Assembly (NCBI RefSeq): GCF_029784135.1
Contig: NC_073746.1
Coordinates: 300,397,614 to 300,461,613, forward strand
Reading direction: 5' to 3'
Length of the DNA stretch: 64,000 bases
Source: Toxorhynchites rutilus septentrionalis
Lineage: Eukaryota; Arthropoda; Insecta; Diptera; Culicidae
A model generated the notes under the pieces. It was not told where the DNA came from and made no database searches. It worked only from the letters and a program-made list of their open reading frames with translations. The position numbers and the translations under genes are program-made. How positions within the stretch are numbered: position 1 is the first letter of the stretch; each line of letters opens with the position of its first letter. This document shows positions 31,075 to 41,990 of this stretch, piece after piece.

Positions 31075-31519
31075 AAGCCCTCCTTGCATATTTAAAAAAA
31101 TTTCTTTCATATTTCTGGGCTATTTTATCCAAAACTACTACCGTTATTGTAAGACAACAACAATTGACTTTTATGAACCAATTTAACAACACTTTATTTA
31201 TATCGCGTCGAGTGAATCACTGAAAGGTTGTAAATAATATCGTACAGCCCTAGCTGTCATAATATGAAGAAAAGAGGGGTTACCCAAAGTTTTGAGTGAT
31301 TTTTATGTTAGATTTTTGGAGGTGGGCTTTTATTTTTGTCAGTATGCACACATTAAAGAAGTCATGTGAAGGAGTAAACAAGGTCTATCAAAAATGGAAA
31401 AATTTGTTGATTGCTTGGAAGAGTAATAGTTAACAAACAATTATAAAATTACGGTAGTAATTGTTGATAAGATAGTCCACAAATTGAAGAAAGGTTCTAA
31501 ACATCCAAGGTGAGCTTTT
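31075..31519. mobile_element. MITE, 445 bp, about 80-bp inverted ends, TA target site
   Basis: The left end AAGCCCTCCTTGCATATTT and the right end (mirrored AAGCTCACCTTGGATGTTT) stay alignable for about 80 bp, through ACTACCGTTATTGTA-like sequence. TA flanks both sides (31073-31074, 31520-31521). Partial copies are at 34513-34870 (reversed) and 40945-41130. Interior landmark: GGTTACCCAAAGTTTTGAGT. Confidence 0.75.
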
Positions 31520-31521
31520 TA

Positions 31522-32407
31522 TGCCTATTACTATACCAATTGATGTAATTATGAAGTAAAAAGCCTATGCAACTGAGCACATTGTGTAGCAAATTATATT
31601 CGTATTTCAATATCCGAATTCGATATATTATTCAATTACTACCTTGCGTCTTTGGGGCATAGAATGATTTTTTCTATCCCATTTGTTTTTTTTTACATAG
31701 AACTACGTCTTTCAGAAAGGGTGCCAAATCGGAAAACAGGTCACGTTTTCATGGAATAAAGTTAACGTTAATAACTATTTTCTCTGTGAACGAATTCTCA
31801 TGATTTGCATACCAATCGAATCGGAAATTCGCTAAGATTTGTTTGATATGCTATACATTAGAATTCGTTAATCTCTAAACGGTTTAAGTTCATGAAACTT
31901 GGAAGAACTTCTTTTTTTCCATACATTTGTTCTGCCGATTTGTGTGCTAATCCTATCCGTATTTCGAATGCTTATAACTCGAACATTTCCTAAATGATCG
32001 GAAAGATGTTTGCATCAATTGATAAGAAATGTTTCTACGCGTCTATCACAACTAATGAAATGTTATTTTTCATGAGATGAATAACTGAATCACTGTAAAA
32101 TGTCAAGCGTTATCTAAACGCCCTAACTGCCAAGTTTTGATTGGCCCGATTTACGGTTTCCCCAACACAGACTTCAAAATCGATGTACCTGTGGAAATCC
32201 GCTTTGCAAATATCCATGCGAGTCGGGGGTATTTTTGTTCCCACCGAGCTGTGTTTCCCTAAAACGGACTTCAAAACCAATGTGCCTGGGGGAATCCGCC
32301 TTTCAAATACATGCAAGTCGGGGGTAGTTTTTGGTGTTGAGTACTTTTGTACTCGCTTGTCGTTGTGCATACCGGAATATGTTTCCCTAAAACGTACTTA
32401 TTCGTAG
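31522..32407 (+). mobile_element. Palindrome-superfamily element, copy A3, truncated
   Basis: The palindrome end (ATAGAACTACGTCTTTCAG) begins at about 31697 and the body aligns with A1 in reverse to about 32407. There it is joined to a tRNA-like SINE head, and the hairpin end is absent. 31522-31695 holds nothing recognisable. Confidence 0.6.
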
Positions 32408-32500
32408 TTATTCTATAACAACACAAAGATGGTGAATTAGGGGCTCTGAGTTTTGAACTCACAGTCGATCACTTAGTAAGCGATCGCGCAACCAATGTGG
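32402..32500 (-). mobile_element. tRNA-Thr-like SINE head
   Basis: Read on the minus strand, it matches 37577-37680: GGTTGCGCGATCGC, then GTGAGTTCAAAACTC (B-box-like) and ACCATCTTTGTGTTGTTA. Only the head and the first bases of the body remain. Confidence 0.65.
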
Positions 32501-34330
32501 TCCAGAATGAATTATGATGTCAATACAATATTGTGGAATGAATTTCAAACCCTTGCGGATATGTTCGAACAGTCGTGCGGATCATCTCCAACATATTCTC
32601 TAGTCCATTGTATGCTTAAATCCAGCAAGATAGACTGTGATGACTGTGATTTTGGTCAAACGAAATTCTCGCCCTCGAAACGAACCCCAGGAGCCACAAT
32701 ACGCACTCTCCGCGTGTCTCATCGGCCGGGCATCGCACGGGAGACACAGTGCACTCCACTGTAAACAATTAGATCTAATTTTATCACAAGCACAGTCATT
32801 ACGCGCCGATACGGTAAACAATATCACCGAGGATGACGCCGACCGACGCCCCGTTTCCAGGTCTGGACTTGGAATGCAAACGACGACGACAACGACCAAT
32901 TCTCGAGCGTGCGTTCGTGCGTGCCTGTGTCCGCGTGTCGATCGCTTTGTTTACATTCCCTGCCGAGATCGAGAGATCTTTTGTGACACCCCATATGCTC
33001 GCAGGAAGCAAGATGTTCCACTCGCGTACTCGCGGGTGGGTGGCAATCGGTGCCGTCGTGAATCCGCACGATAAATTCGGTGCCCCACTGGTAAGAGGGT
33101 TACGGAGGAAGGAAATTTTATTTTAAATTATGACACTTTTAGTTTTTTGGAGCATTTTTCAGCTTCGGCGGGGCGACGATTGCCGTCAATGGCAGGTACA
33201 TTTCCCGGGACGGCTCGGGAAAAAGTTCCGCGGAAGGCGTCAGATGTAAACAAAAGGTTTGTTATTCTCTTCCCGTCAAGCGATGATGATGGTCCACAGA
33301 GCTAGTGCTTGGCGCGGACCGGGCGCACGCGTTCCGCTGCGGGGACAATCCGTGCAGCGCTGACGGGGCAACACGTGCGTCGTGGATGGAACCGCGGAAA
33401 ATCATAACCGGTCGCTCGGATTTGTATATTTGGCTTGTCAGAGTTTGATATAAAATATGGATTTGAATAGTTCCTTTTTTTCTGTGTTCTGGCAATATTC
33501 CGTGAAATATGTGAGCAGTGAAGCGGTTTCGATAATGTCTTTTTGTTTCATATGTAAAACGCTGATCGGCACAGGTTGACGTCCAGAGGGGTACCAAAAT
33601 CATAACTAGTCCGCCGTATAGCAGCTCGCACATCCCGAAGGCAATTTCACATGATCGCTACCCCTCATTATATCTAGCGTTGGAAGCTTGCCCACCCTCG
33701 CTAATTCCGTTCACGTCAACGATCGCGTGCAGAAACTATAAAACCGCAAACCTCTCCTCTCTCCCCATCCGTAGCCTACGCCTCAAATTTAATCACATAT
33801 CGACCCCACAGTACCCGTTTAATTCTTTCTTATCGTCGTCGTCGTTGTTATGTCGATGGCTTAAATTATAGAACACTGCACTGCACACAGTCCACAGTCC
33901 AGAGGAGCTGCCATCGGCCGCCAAGAAATGGACCAGCAATTCCTCCCTCGCCGCGGCCTTTCTCTCCGTTGGTCCCAACGAGCTTCCGTACTGTGCGCAG
34001 TTGCTCGGCGTGGTGATCACTTTTTCTCGCACCACCCGCTCGTGAAAGCGGGAGCGGCGGCAGCTTCTCCAAGCGGTTCGCGATCATATTATTACATATT
34101 TTTAATATTTATGTTTATCTGGTTGGTAATAGTCTCGCAACTTCAAGTCACGTTTAAAGCATTACTTTCCTCCAGCTTTCGCGCCACCCTCGCACCGATG
34201 TGTACCATGTGGCTTGGATAGTATGCCGTGGGACGCACTTTGAAACGGTGCAAGAGCCGGCAGCTGCTCCGTAATGCGTCGCTCAATGTGCCATTTGGGG
34301 ACCGCAGCGTAGTGTCACAAATTAGTAATT
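32501..34330. other. G+C-richer island without a recognised gene
   Basis: CpG-containing and apparently single-copy within this window. Frames up to 145 codons occur in several overlapping phases on both strands, which argues against any one of them. TCGTCGTCGTCG near 33835 is a short simple repeat. It is possibly host regulatory or untranslated sequence. Confidence 0.35.
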
Positions 34331-34512
34331 GTATTTCATTTTTCTCGCAGTGTTTTCAACAAAAATTCGCAATTTGATAACTATACGCTTTACAATTGAT
34401 CCACGGTTTAGAAGGAAGCCAATATCACTCGAGTGTTTTCATATATCACAACGACATATAGTTTCTAAGAACAATGTAATTTGCCGAACTTTAATCTTAC
34501 ATGATAGACATA

Positions 34513-34870
34513 AAAAAGCCCACCTTGGATGTATAGAAACTTTCCTCATTTTCTGGACTCTTTTATCAAAAACTTCTCCCGTGATTTTATAGATTTGTTT
34601 GTTAACTATTACTCTTTCAATTAATTAACAAGTTAGGCCATTTTTGTTAGATTTTGTTTATTTCCTAACATGACTTCTTTAATGCGTGCAAGTATGAGTT
34701 GACAAAAATAACAGCCCACAAAAAAAAATATTAAAATCACTCAAAACCTTTGAGTAACCCCTCGTTTCTTCATGTTTTGACAGTTAGAGCTGTGCGGTAT
34801 TGTTAGCAATCGATATTGAAGCGATATAAACAAAGTGTTGTTTACATTGTATTAAAACAACATCAGATAA
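34513..34870 (-). mobile_element. Partial copy of the 31.1 kb MITE
   Basis: It begins AAAAGCCCACCTTGGATGT and runs in reverse through GGGTTACTCAAAGG-like and GATATAAACAAAGTGTTGTT landmarks. The far inverted end is missing. Confidence 0.65.
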
Positions 34871-34927
34871 CGATTTTCTCAGTTTTGTTCAAATAAAAAA
34901 TAATGTTGTGAAGTAAAAACAAAGGAT

Positions 34928-35100
34928 GGGTTATACCTATGATAAAACCGCAAGGTTGACGTAGGACTTCCGTTGGCTTAGTAATAAATTGTATTTCTTC
35001 AATTAGCAATAATCCCACTTCGGATGTTCCTCATTTAGTACGATATCGCCGCTGCGTATCTTTTGTGTGTATTGATTAAATTATTGATTAAACTAGTGAA
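34928..35100 (-). mobile_element. Hairpin end of a palindrome-superfamily element
   Basis: GGGTTATACCTATGATAAAA, then CCGCAAGGTTGACGTAGGAC, is the E-type hairpin end in reverse. It is followed by CCGTTGGCTTAGT and ATTGATTAAATTATTGATT, which match 62880-62960 in reverse. The rest of the element is not evident. Confidence 0.55.
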
Positions 35101-36289
35101 TGAATGAAGCTATTAACGAATTCAATTGCAAACAAATCCCACTTTAAGTCAATTAATGTATTATGGAAGTAGTTATCGCAGCAAATAGTTATCAACATGT
35201 AGCGTGTACCACAAATTCCTTTGGAGACTCCATCGTACTATTTTCTTCAGCTCAGAATCAACAACGGTGTGTGCTTCTGAGCTATTTTCGATTTGGGCGG
35301 CTAACCATATTGAGTGTAACTCGGCGGCTCAATTCAGTCAGAACGCAGAACACCAACACATGCCTCGCAGACTTTTTTCGTTTGCTGTTTTTTTCCCCCA
35401 AGTGGAAAGAGTCTTTCGGCGGGTTTTCTTGTTCTTGGAATCCTAAATCCGGCCAGCGAGTCGACTTAAACTGCGCTCGGGAGATGAAAAGACAATTGCC
35501 TGCGAATGTTTGAAAGCGGGACAAATCCAACCACAAGGAACTTCGGAACGACTACGGAATTGTTAACATCGTTAACAATTACGTATTTCCGGTTCCAATG
35601 AATATCTGGCTGATCAGAGGATCGAAAAATGTGCTCGTCCATTCCGACTTTGTGCATGGATGAAGGCAGAAGCGGATTAGTGAGTTTGTTCCGCGTACTT
35701 TACGTATAAAAGGTAAGTCGGATTACATCGTAGTCAGTATCTTAAAGTGTTCCCTTTTTTTTTATCTTGTTATGTTTAGTGAAATTAGATTAGATTAGTG
35801 TCCATAGTCACACTAAAAAGTAGAGATTCTCCTGTGCATCTATAAACCGAATTGGAGGTAAACCGAAAACGTGGCATGTGGCTGAAATGAATGTAATTAT
35901 ATTGTGGCATTTGTGGTATTTCGTTTTTTATGTTGTGTGTAGAAAGGGCCGCTTACTGACCGTACGTGCGAGGTCTAAATAGAGACAAAACACAACTAAC
36001 GAATGCCACAAAAACAATGCCACACTATTTTTTAAGCGTGTTCTGAAATAGAACAATTACCGAAGGTAAGCGCAAGCCCATCGGTATAAAGAAGAGCCTG
36101 GACGAGATGAGACGATAGATTAAGTAGATGACGCACAGTTCAGAATCGATGGGTCCGAGGTTCGAAACCCAAATAAGCGAATAAGATATTATATAGATGT
36201 TTATGGAATAATGTATTTGTGATCGATGTTGTTGATGAATATATGAAAAGAATCATTGTGGGGAAATATATGTTATAATTCGTTCAAAG
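35101..36289. other. Mostly unrecognised, possible SINE-like tract at 36060-36180
   Basis: No gene. GGTTCGAAACC at about 36153 is a good Pol III B box. The upstream TAGATTAAGTAGATG is a poor A box and the T-arm stem does not pair well, so this is only a hint of a decayed tRNA-derived element. 35163-35513 has a 116-codon frame without recognisable motifs. Confidence 0.25.
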
Positions 36290-36604
36290 ATTTGTAGTTA
36301 ATAAATATTTATGTAGTTTGGTTAGGAAAGGAAACTTTGCGTATTTACTGGAGTGTAAAAATGCATGGGGGTATAAAAGTATTGCCAACATGAATGTATC
36401 TACGATGCCGATTTTCCCAACTTTTTGGTTTCGGGTTTGGGAAAACACATTCTGGCTTACAAAAATGCAAGCGAGTACAAAAGCACCCGTAGTTTGCATC
36501 TATTTTGCAACGCCAATGTCACGGTGAAAACGAAATGAATTGTATGCAATTTGTATGCATTTCATTCCGTTTTCACCGTGAAGTGACGTTCGTAATCAGG
36601 CCCA

Positions 36605-37140
36605 ATTTCCTCAGGCTCTATGGTTTTGAAGTCTGTGTCAGGGAAACATTCCGATTTGCAGAAACGCGAGCGAGTACAAAAGTACTTGCAGTTTGAATCT
36701 ATTTTGCAATGTCGATTTCCCCAGGCTTCATGGTTTTGAAGTCTTGTTTGTGTTAGGTAAACATTCAAATTTGTAAAAACGCAAACGAGTACAAAAGTAC
36801 CCAACGCATTTTTACTTTTTTGCAATGCCAATTTCCTCGGGATTCATGATTTTGAAGTCTGTGTTAGGGAAACATTCCGATTTAGAGAAACGTAAACGAG
36901 TACAAAAGCACCCACTGCTTGCTTCTAATTTGCTATGTCATTTTCCCCTGGCTCCATGGGCTTGAAGACTGTTTTAGGGAAACATTCCGATTTCCAGAAA
37001 CGCAAGCGAGTACAAAAGTACTCGCAGTTTGCATCTATTTTGCAATGTCGATTTCCCCAGGCTTCGTGGTTTTGAAGTCTGTGTTAGGGAAACATCCATC
37101 CATTCCAGCGATCGTACCTCAATCATTGTACAATCATAAC
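36605..37140. repeat. Tandem array, about five units of 110-115 bp
   Basis: GGGAAACATT (or close variants) recurs at 36641, 36756, 36867, 36977 and 37087. Each unit carries GAGTACAAAAGTAC and GATTTCCCCAGGCTTCATGG. The same unit appears in 54290-54880 and, in one or two copies, inside the A-type elements. Confidence 0.8.
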
Positions 37141-37173
37141 TGAGTGGATTTCCGAACGGCACTCGCTTATATA
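37139..37173 (-). promoter_or_regulatory. Putative core promoter in E4
   Basis: On the minus strand TATATAAG (37166-37173) lies 32 bp before the A of TCAGT. The upstream tract equals that of E1. The sequence downstream of the initiator is different, leading into the 110-bp array. Confidence 0.4.
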
Positions 37174-37574
37174 CCGATTGGTATGATTTCAATAGCCTGT
37201 TTTGAAAACAATTTTAGGGCTATTGAAACATGTTTTTGGATCAGAAAATAACAAGCATATAACGCATAGACATTTTATCTTTCGAATGAAGTGTTTATCA
37301 TACCACTTCATTTAGTTGTTACGCTCAAAATCTCGTTCCCCTTTGAATTTAAACCCCAGTATAGAAGTGAAAGACGTAGTCCTACGTAAAAATAGCAACT
37401 TCATGAGTCTTCATTATAAAAATAACATTTTTCTTTGCATTTTGATCATATTTAGCGAGATTAACTTCAGAAAATACAAACCAAACATTTTATTTCAATG
37501 GCACGCAAAATAAAAATAGAAAACAAGTATGAAAGCACCAGTTCGAGAAATAAAACATTACACAATAAAAGCAA

Positions 37575-37850
37575 GGGGGTCTCCGTAGCCACACTGGTTG
37601 CGCGTTCGCTTAGTAAGCGATCGATCGTGAGTTCAAAACTCAGGGCCCCCATTGACCATCTTTGTGTTGTTACAGAATAACTACATCCACGCAACAATCA
37701 TCAGCGATGGAGATCCATCCACGGTAATAAGATCGATTCATCCATATAACTGCTCTGCTCTACAAGACACATCGGGCTGCTGTTCTATAAATAACTCAAC
37801 AATGATCAAGAACAGAACGAAAACTCTTACGCCTATATGGTAACTGTGTA
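37575..37850 (+). mobile_element. tRNA-Thr-derived SINE
   Basis: 37575-37650 folds as a 76-nt cloverleaf: acceptor GGGGGTC/GGCCCCC, D arm CGTA...TGCG, anticodon loop TTAGTAA (anticodon AGT, Thr), and T loop TTCAAAA with stem GTGAG/CTCAG (one mismatch). A body follows beginning TTGACCATCTTTGTGTTG. Because a second copy with the same body start exists at 32402-32500, this is a SINE, not a cellular tRNA gene. The 3' boundary is not certain. Confidence 0.7.
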
Positions 37851-38056
37851 AATGTGTACCATATGCAATGGTATAGAAGGGCATACTCTAATGCCGAAAA
37901 CATGGCAACTATGTAATGTGCTAGCTATAGATATGATAAACATGTGACATGTACACGATTGAAATTCGGCTCTGTTACAGCTAAAAAAAATGCTAATGAG
38001 CCTAAAATAAACAAAAGGGATAAAAAAAACAATAAAAGCAAAAAGGGTTAAAAGCA
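37851..38056. other. No feature recognised
   Basis: AT-rich spacer between the SINE and the Tc1 remnant. GGTATAGAAGG near 37870 is unremarkable. Confidence 0.3.
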
Positions 38057-38275
38057 TCAATATTTATTGTGGCCTCCTGATACTTCAATGACCTGCTGAA
38101 TACGTTTGGGCATACTATCGACCAAGTTCTGGAGGTGCTGAGGGTCGATTTCGTTCCACGCTTTCTGGATAACCGTGATATAAGTGTCCTTATTGGTGAC
38201 TCCATGAATCCCTACTTTTTTGTCAACAGTCTTAAGAAAACATACGCTGCGCTTCGCTCGAGTTTTTATTTTCAT

Positions 38276-38411
38276 CAGCGCGCGTTCATAACAAACACGT
38301 ATTCTCTCTTGGTAGGAAATGTACCAAACTCAGAAACAAGTGAGTGCAAAATAAACCCGGCGCAAAATTCAGATACTAAACATCGCTTCTCACTTGTGTA
38401 ATGCCCGCCTC

Positions 38412-38462
<51 letters not shown>

Positions 38463-38840
38463 CACATTCTAGCGCCCCTTTTGTCTTTGCTCGTTCTAAG
38501 CCAAGCATAAAAACAACAGTGCGCCTCCATACCAACCGTATACGCCTGTATGATGAAAAATAACTCAACAGAGAAAGCTGAGCAGAAAACCAGATTCGAG
38601 CGCGGTTTAACACTGGGTATATAAACCAGTGTAAGAATACGGTGCAGTAAGGATGTTCGAACCTCAAAGCGAACGGTGTTGACAACAAAACATAAACTAA
38701 AAAAAACTATGTTTCGGCGCGCGTTGATTCGCCCGATCAGATGTGCGCGCATGGAGTGAGTATTCAACTGGGTCCAAAAAAAGTTGCATATCAGTATCGC
38801 GTTGTATTCCGAAGACTGGTTGTCAAGAATCCCAACCCAC
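38276..38840. mobile_element. Insertion of unknown type inside the Tc1 remnant
   Basis: It separates the two transposase parts exactly between the PDLNPIENLW and DKKV blocks. It holds a long CA microsatellite and the tract ACTGGGTATATAAACCAGTG, whose inverted arms (ACTGG/CCAGT) surround a TATATAA box. I could not define inverted ends or a target duplication. Confidence 0.45.
38417..38461. repeat. (AC)22 microsatellite
   Basis: About 45 bases of uninterrupted AC, the longest simple dinucleotide run in the window. Confidence 0.95.
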
Positions 38841-39114
38841 CGGCAATCTGGTTCAGATCAGGATTTTGTGGTGGTTATTCATGGGGTTTTATTTTGCGTG
38901 AACGGAAATAGGCTTTGGTCTTCTTAGCAGTATTCTTCGGGTCGTTTTCCTGTTGGAAAACGAAGCTGTTCCGTAGGCCATTTTCTCGAAGCGATTTCTT
39001 TAGGTTGTCCTCAGGGATATCCATGTAGACATCTTCTGTCATGATTCTTTGAATTCGTACCAGATTTCCAAGATGCATGTTGCGGGGCTTCGTCAATACG
39101 CTTTGACTGATCAA

Positions 39115-40944
39115 GTAGACTGTATAAATGTCCGTAACGAATTGTTCATTGTCGCAGGTTGTATTTCATCTTTATCGAGCAAATCTACGATTTTCGTTTC
39201 GGTTGTTGCTTTCTTATTCATTTTTTTTTTTCAAAGTAAATACTATGTGGAACGGTGAGCACATTAGTTTGGGGTGTCCCAACTCACGACAGGAGAGGTT
39301 TTGCCGAAATTGCGAAAGAGTGTCTCAAGATTGAAGGCATTAAGCATTATTATGCAATTGATTCTGATATCGATATCCATTTTGATTAGATTCAATACTT
39401 TGTTAAGACAATATTATGGTTTGTAAAATAACTCAAAAACGAAAAACAAACCTCTCTGATTTTTGGAAATATCATGTAAAAAAACTTCAACTTTCAAAAC
39501 CATGTAAACTATAAAAACAAATACAATGATTAATTACGAAAACGAAATCCAATTTTTCGGCACGTATGATATTTTTTTCAAAAAAGACTAGCTCATTGGC
39601 TCCAATTTGATATATCGATCATCTGAATCGGTCCAGTTGTTAAAAGTTATGAAATTAAAAAATGTGATTTTTGGAAAAAAAAAAAAAGAAAATAGCGAAA
39701 TATTAAATTACTAATGGAAGAATAAAAGAATACCACAAATTTTCACGAAAATCTGAGAACCATTATATAGGTTTGGCATGGAATGGCTGAATAATAAATT
39801 AGATTTTACCTTAATTTGGTTTTTTAATAAATGATCCTCAATAAAAATTAACCATATCCGTTCTCTCTCATATTGCATCTTACCGCACTTGCAGGTGCGC
39901 CACTGCAACAGAAGTGCATATCCTACCCAATACTTCTCTTACATATTCATAAATATTTATACACCACTGAAATTGGACAGTGTTGATGTTAACATACTAC
40001 TAAATTCTAGCGAAGCTCCGTTTGCATACATATCCTAGTGCAACATACCGCACCTGAAAATCCATGGAGCTCATTAAAGCAAGCGAAGGTGTGACCGAAG
40101 ATTTTTTTAACTTCAAATAATTTTCAATGCTTTACCATTCTCACTCCCGACATTCTTTCGAAATGGAAGGTAAAAGTGACGAGCCAGCCAAATATGTTGA
40201 AAGTCACTATAATACAGAAAAAAAAATTTACCATTAAACCCAGACACACTTAGATAATAAACAGGAAACGCTTAGGCTTCTTGCATAAATTATGTCATTA
40301 TGTAATTTGTTACATGTATCCTTTTTCCTGACATTACACATAAGGTATTTATTGCGGTTGAATTCAAGACAGAGAAATCTTCACATGCTAAGATTTTGGG
40401 GAAATTTCTTTTCGATTAAATTCCTGCCCGGCATCCAAATGCACGTATTTGGCAGTTCCTAGACTCATTTATATACTTTGTTCTCCTCGAAATTTAGCAT
40501 TTTTATATAATAAGGATATTCACGAAGCGCAACGTAAACAAATAAACGTAAACGTGTAAACTTCTATTATACAAGCCCACAAAAGTGTAAACTTATATTA
40601 CATCAAGTGACATAGTATTTCCCGTCTTGACCATAATAGTGCGATGACAAGTAACATGCTTTGATTGTCAAAGCAGTCTGACAAACCATTTAACAGCAAA
40701 GAGTGAATCACTTGTTTTGTCGGTTTGTGTTTTGTTGCACGTCGTTCGATGATAATGTTGCAATGGTCGTCATAGTAGCTAAAATATTTGCAGTGACAGT
40801 GAAAAATTTCAGCTCTGTCCCTGACACAACTTCTCTGCAATCTTTCGCTGTGAAATCTGCTGCAAATGATCCTGAACAACAAGATTTCGGGCTTGCATGC
40901 TGATTTTCTTTCCACCCATTTTGATTCGATGGAAACTCTTTGTG
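39115..40944. other. No gene recognised
   Basis: AT-rich DNA with scattered frames. The 129-codon minus-strand frame at 40598-40987 shows no domain and overlaps a MITE fragment. Confidence 0.3.
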
Positions 40945-41130
40945 TAGACAACAACAATTGACTTTTATGTATCAACGTAAACAACACTTTGTTTATATCG
41001 CGTCAACTGAATCACTGAAAGGTTGTAAACATGTAGAAACGAGGTGTTGCTCAAATGTTTTGAATGATTTTAATGTTATTTTTTGGGGGTGGGTTTTCAT
41101 TTTTGTCATCGCATATTTGCACACATTAAC
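40945..41130 (+). mobile_element. Fragment of the 31.1 kb MITE family
   Basis: AACAACAATTGACTTTTATG, then TATCGCGTC, GAATCACTGAAAGGTTGTAA and GGGTGGG(T/C)TTT match 31155-31340. Both inverted ends are missing. Confidence 0.65.
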
Positions 41131-41146
41131 ACGTTGAGCCCCGCGT

Positions 41147-41990
41147 CGGTCTCTTGGGGTCGACATTGAGCTTTTTGGTAGGGAAGTGCTGACTGACTGG
41201 GACAGTTACAAAATAAAAAAAATAAAAATATACGGTTTATTTACGGATGTTCAACTAAATGTGACTGCTTTCTAGTCGAATTTCAGATTATTTTCTATTC
41301 ATGTAATAAGTATTATTGGGGGCTGGGACCGACACTGATATTGTGTAAACACTCTTGATGCGAGCTGAATGGAAAGCGCAGCAGAAACAATTCGGGGCTT
41401 AACGTTGTTTCTCTTTCTCTTTCTCTTTCTTCATCCTCTTTATCTCTCTCTTTATCTTTTTCTCTCTATCTCTCTTCCTCTCTCTCTCTTTATCTTTTTC
41501 TCTCTATCTCTCTTCCTCTCTCTCTTTTTATCTTTTTCTCTCTATCTCTCTTCCTTTTTCTCTCTTCCTCTCTCTCTCTTTCTTTTTCTCTCTTCCTCTT
41601 TCTTTCTTCCTCTTTCTCTCTCTTCCTCTCTCTCTCTTTCTTTCTTCCTCTTTCCCTCTCTCTTTCTTCAGCGCTGACTGACTGGAATGACAGCATTAAT
41701 CTAAATATTGAAATTTCAGTTCCGCCCTATGACAACTTGTTCACACGATTTCGGTTTTCAAGGGACCGAAATAAACGACGTTGAGCTTTTTGGTAGGAAA
41801 AGGCAGACTGACTGGGACTGACAGTTACAAAATATATAAATATACGGTTTGTTTTCGGATGTTTTACAAAATGTGACTACTTTCTATTTTCTATTTATAC
41901 AATAAGTATTTTTGGGAACTGGGACCGACACTGATATTGTGCAAACGGTCTTGATACGGGCTGAATGGAAAGCGCAGCAGAAAGTCTTCG
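41147..41990. repeat. Direct duplication of about 240 bp around a polypyrimidine tract
   Basis: 41167-41390 and 41780-41983 share GAGCTTTTTGGTAGG, ACTGACTGGGAC, ATATACGGTTT, GGGACCGACACTGATATTGT and GAATGGAAAGCGCAGCAGAA in order. Spacing between copies is about 600 bp. Between them lies the C/T tract. Confidence 0.75.
41401..41670 (+). repeat. Polypyrimidine tract with higher-order repeat
   Basis: About 260 bases almost purely C and T on the plus strand. Three units of roughly 38 bases (TTTATCTTTTTCTCTCTATC and flanking CTCT runs) are followed by shorter CTTCCTCT units. The Leu/Ser/Phe and Glu/Arg/Lys frames across it are artefacts. Confidence 0.9.

Larger units (their letters stand above)
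36290..37391 (-). mobile_element. Palindrome-superfamily element, copy E4 (110-bp array type)
   Basis: The right end is GACGTAGTCCTACGTA (37373-37388), preceded by the same conserved tract as E1 in reverse and by a TATA/initiator module. Left of that is an array of 110-bp units where E1-E3 have 197-bp units. The left limit is uncertain. Confidence 0.55.
38057..39114 (-). pseudogene. Tc1-type transposase, two parts split by an insertion
   Basis: 39114-38841 (minus) reads GNLVRIQRIMTEDVY, NSFVFQQENDPKNTAKKTKAY (second catalytic region) and, after a stop, PPQNPDLNQI, which is the WPPQSPDLNPIENLW block of Tc1 elements. 38275-38057 reads NKDTYITVIQKAWNEID and SMPKRIQQVIE with a natural stop, the Tc1 C-terminus. 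The N-terminal DNA-binding part is not evident. The catalytic residue in FQQEN is Glu where Tc1 usually has Asp. Confidence 0.8.

Noticed and set aside
36060..36180. tRNA-like sequence around GGTTCGAAACC
   Set aside because: The B box is good, but the T stem does not pair and the A box is poor. Kept only as a hint.
37575..37650. A genuine cellular tRNA-Thr gene
   Set aside because: A second copy shares the downstream body sequence, so it is a SINE head.
38401..38688. 92-codon minus-strand frame ending in repeated Cys-Val
   Set aside because: The Cys-Val run is the AC microsatellite. The remainder has no motif.
41369..41696. Leu/Ser/Phe-rich plus-strand and Glu/Arg-rich minus-strand frames of about 70-100 codons
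   Set aside because: They are translations of the polypyrimidine simple repeat, with no start context or neighbouring coding signal.
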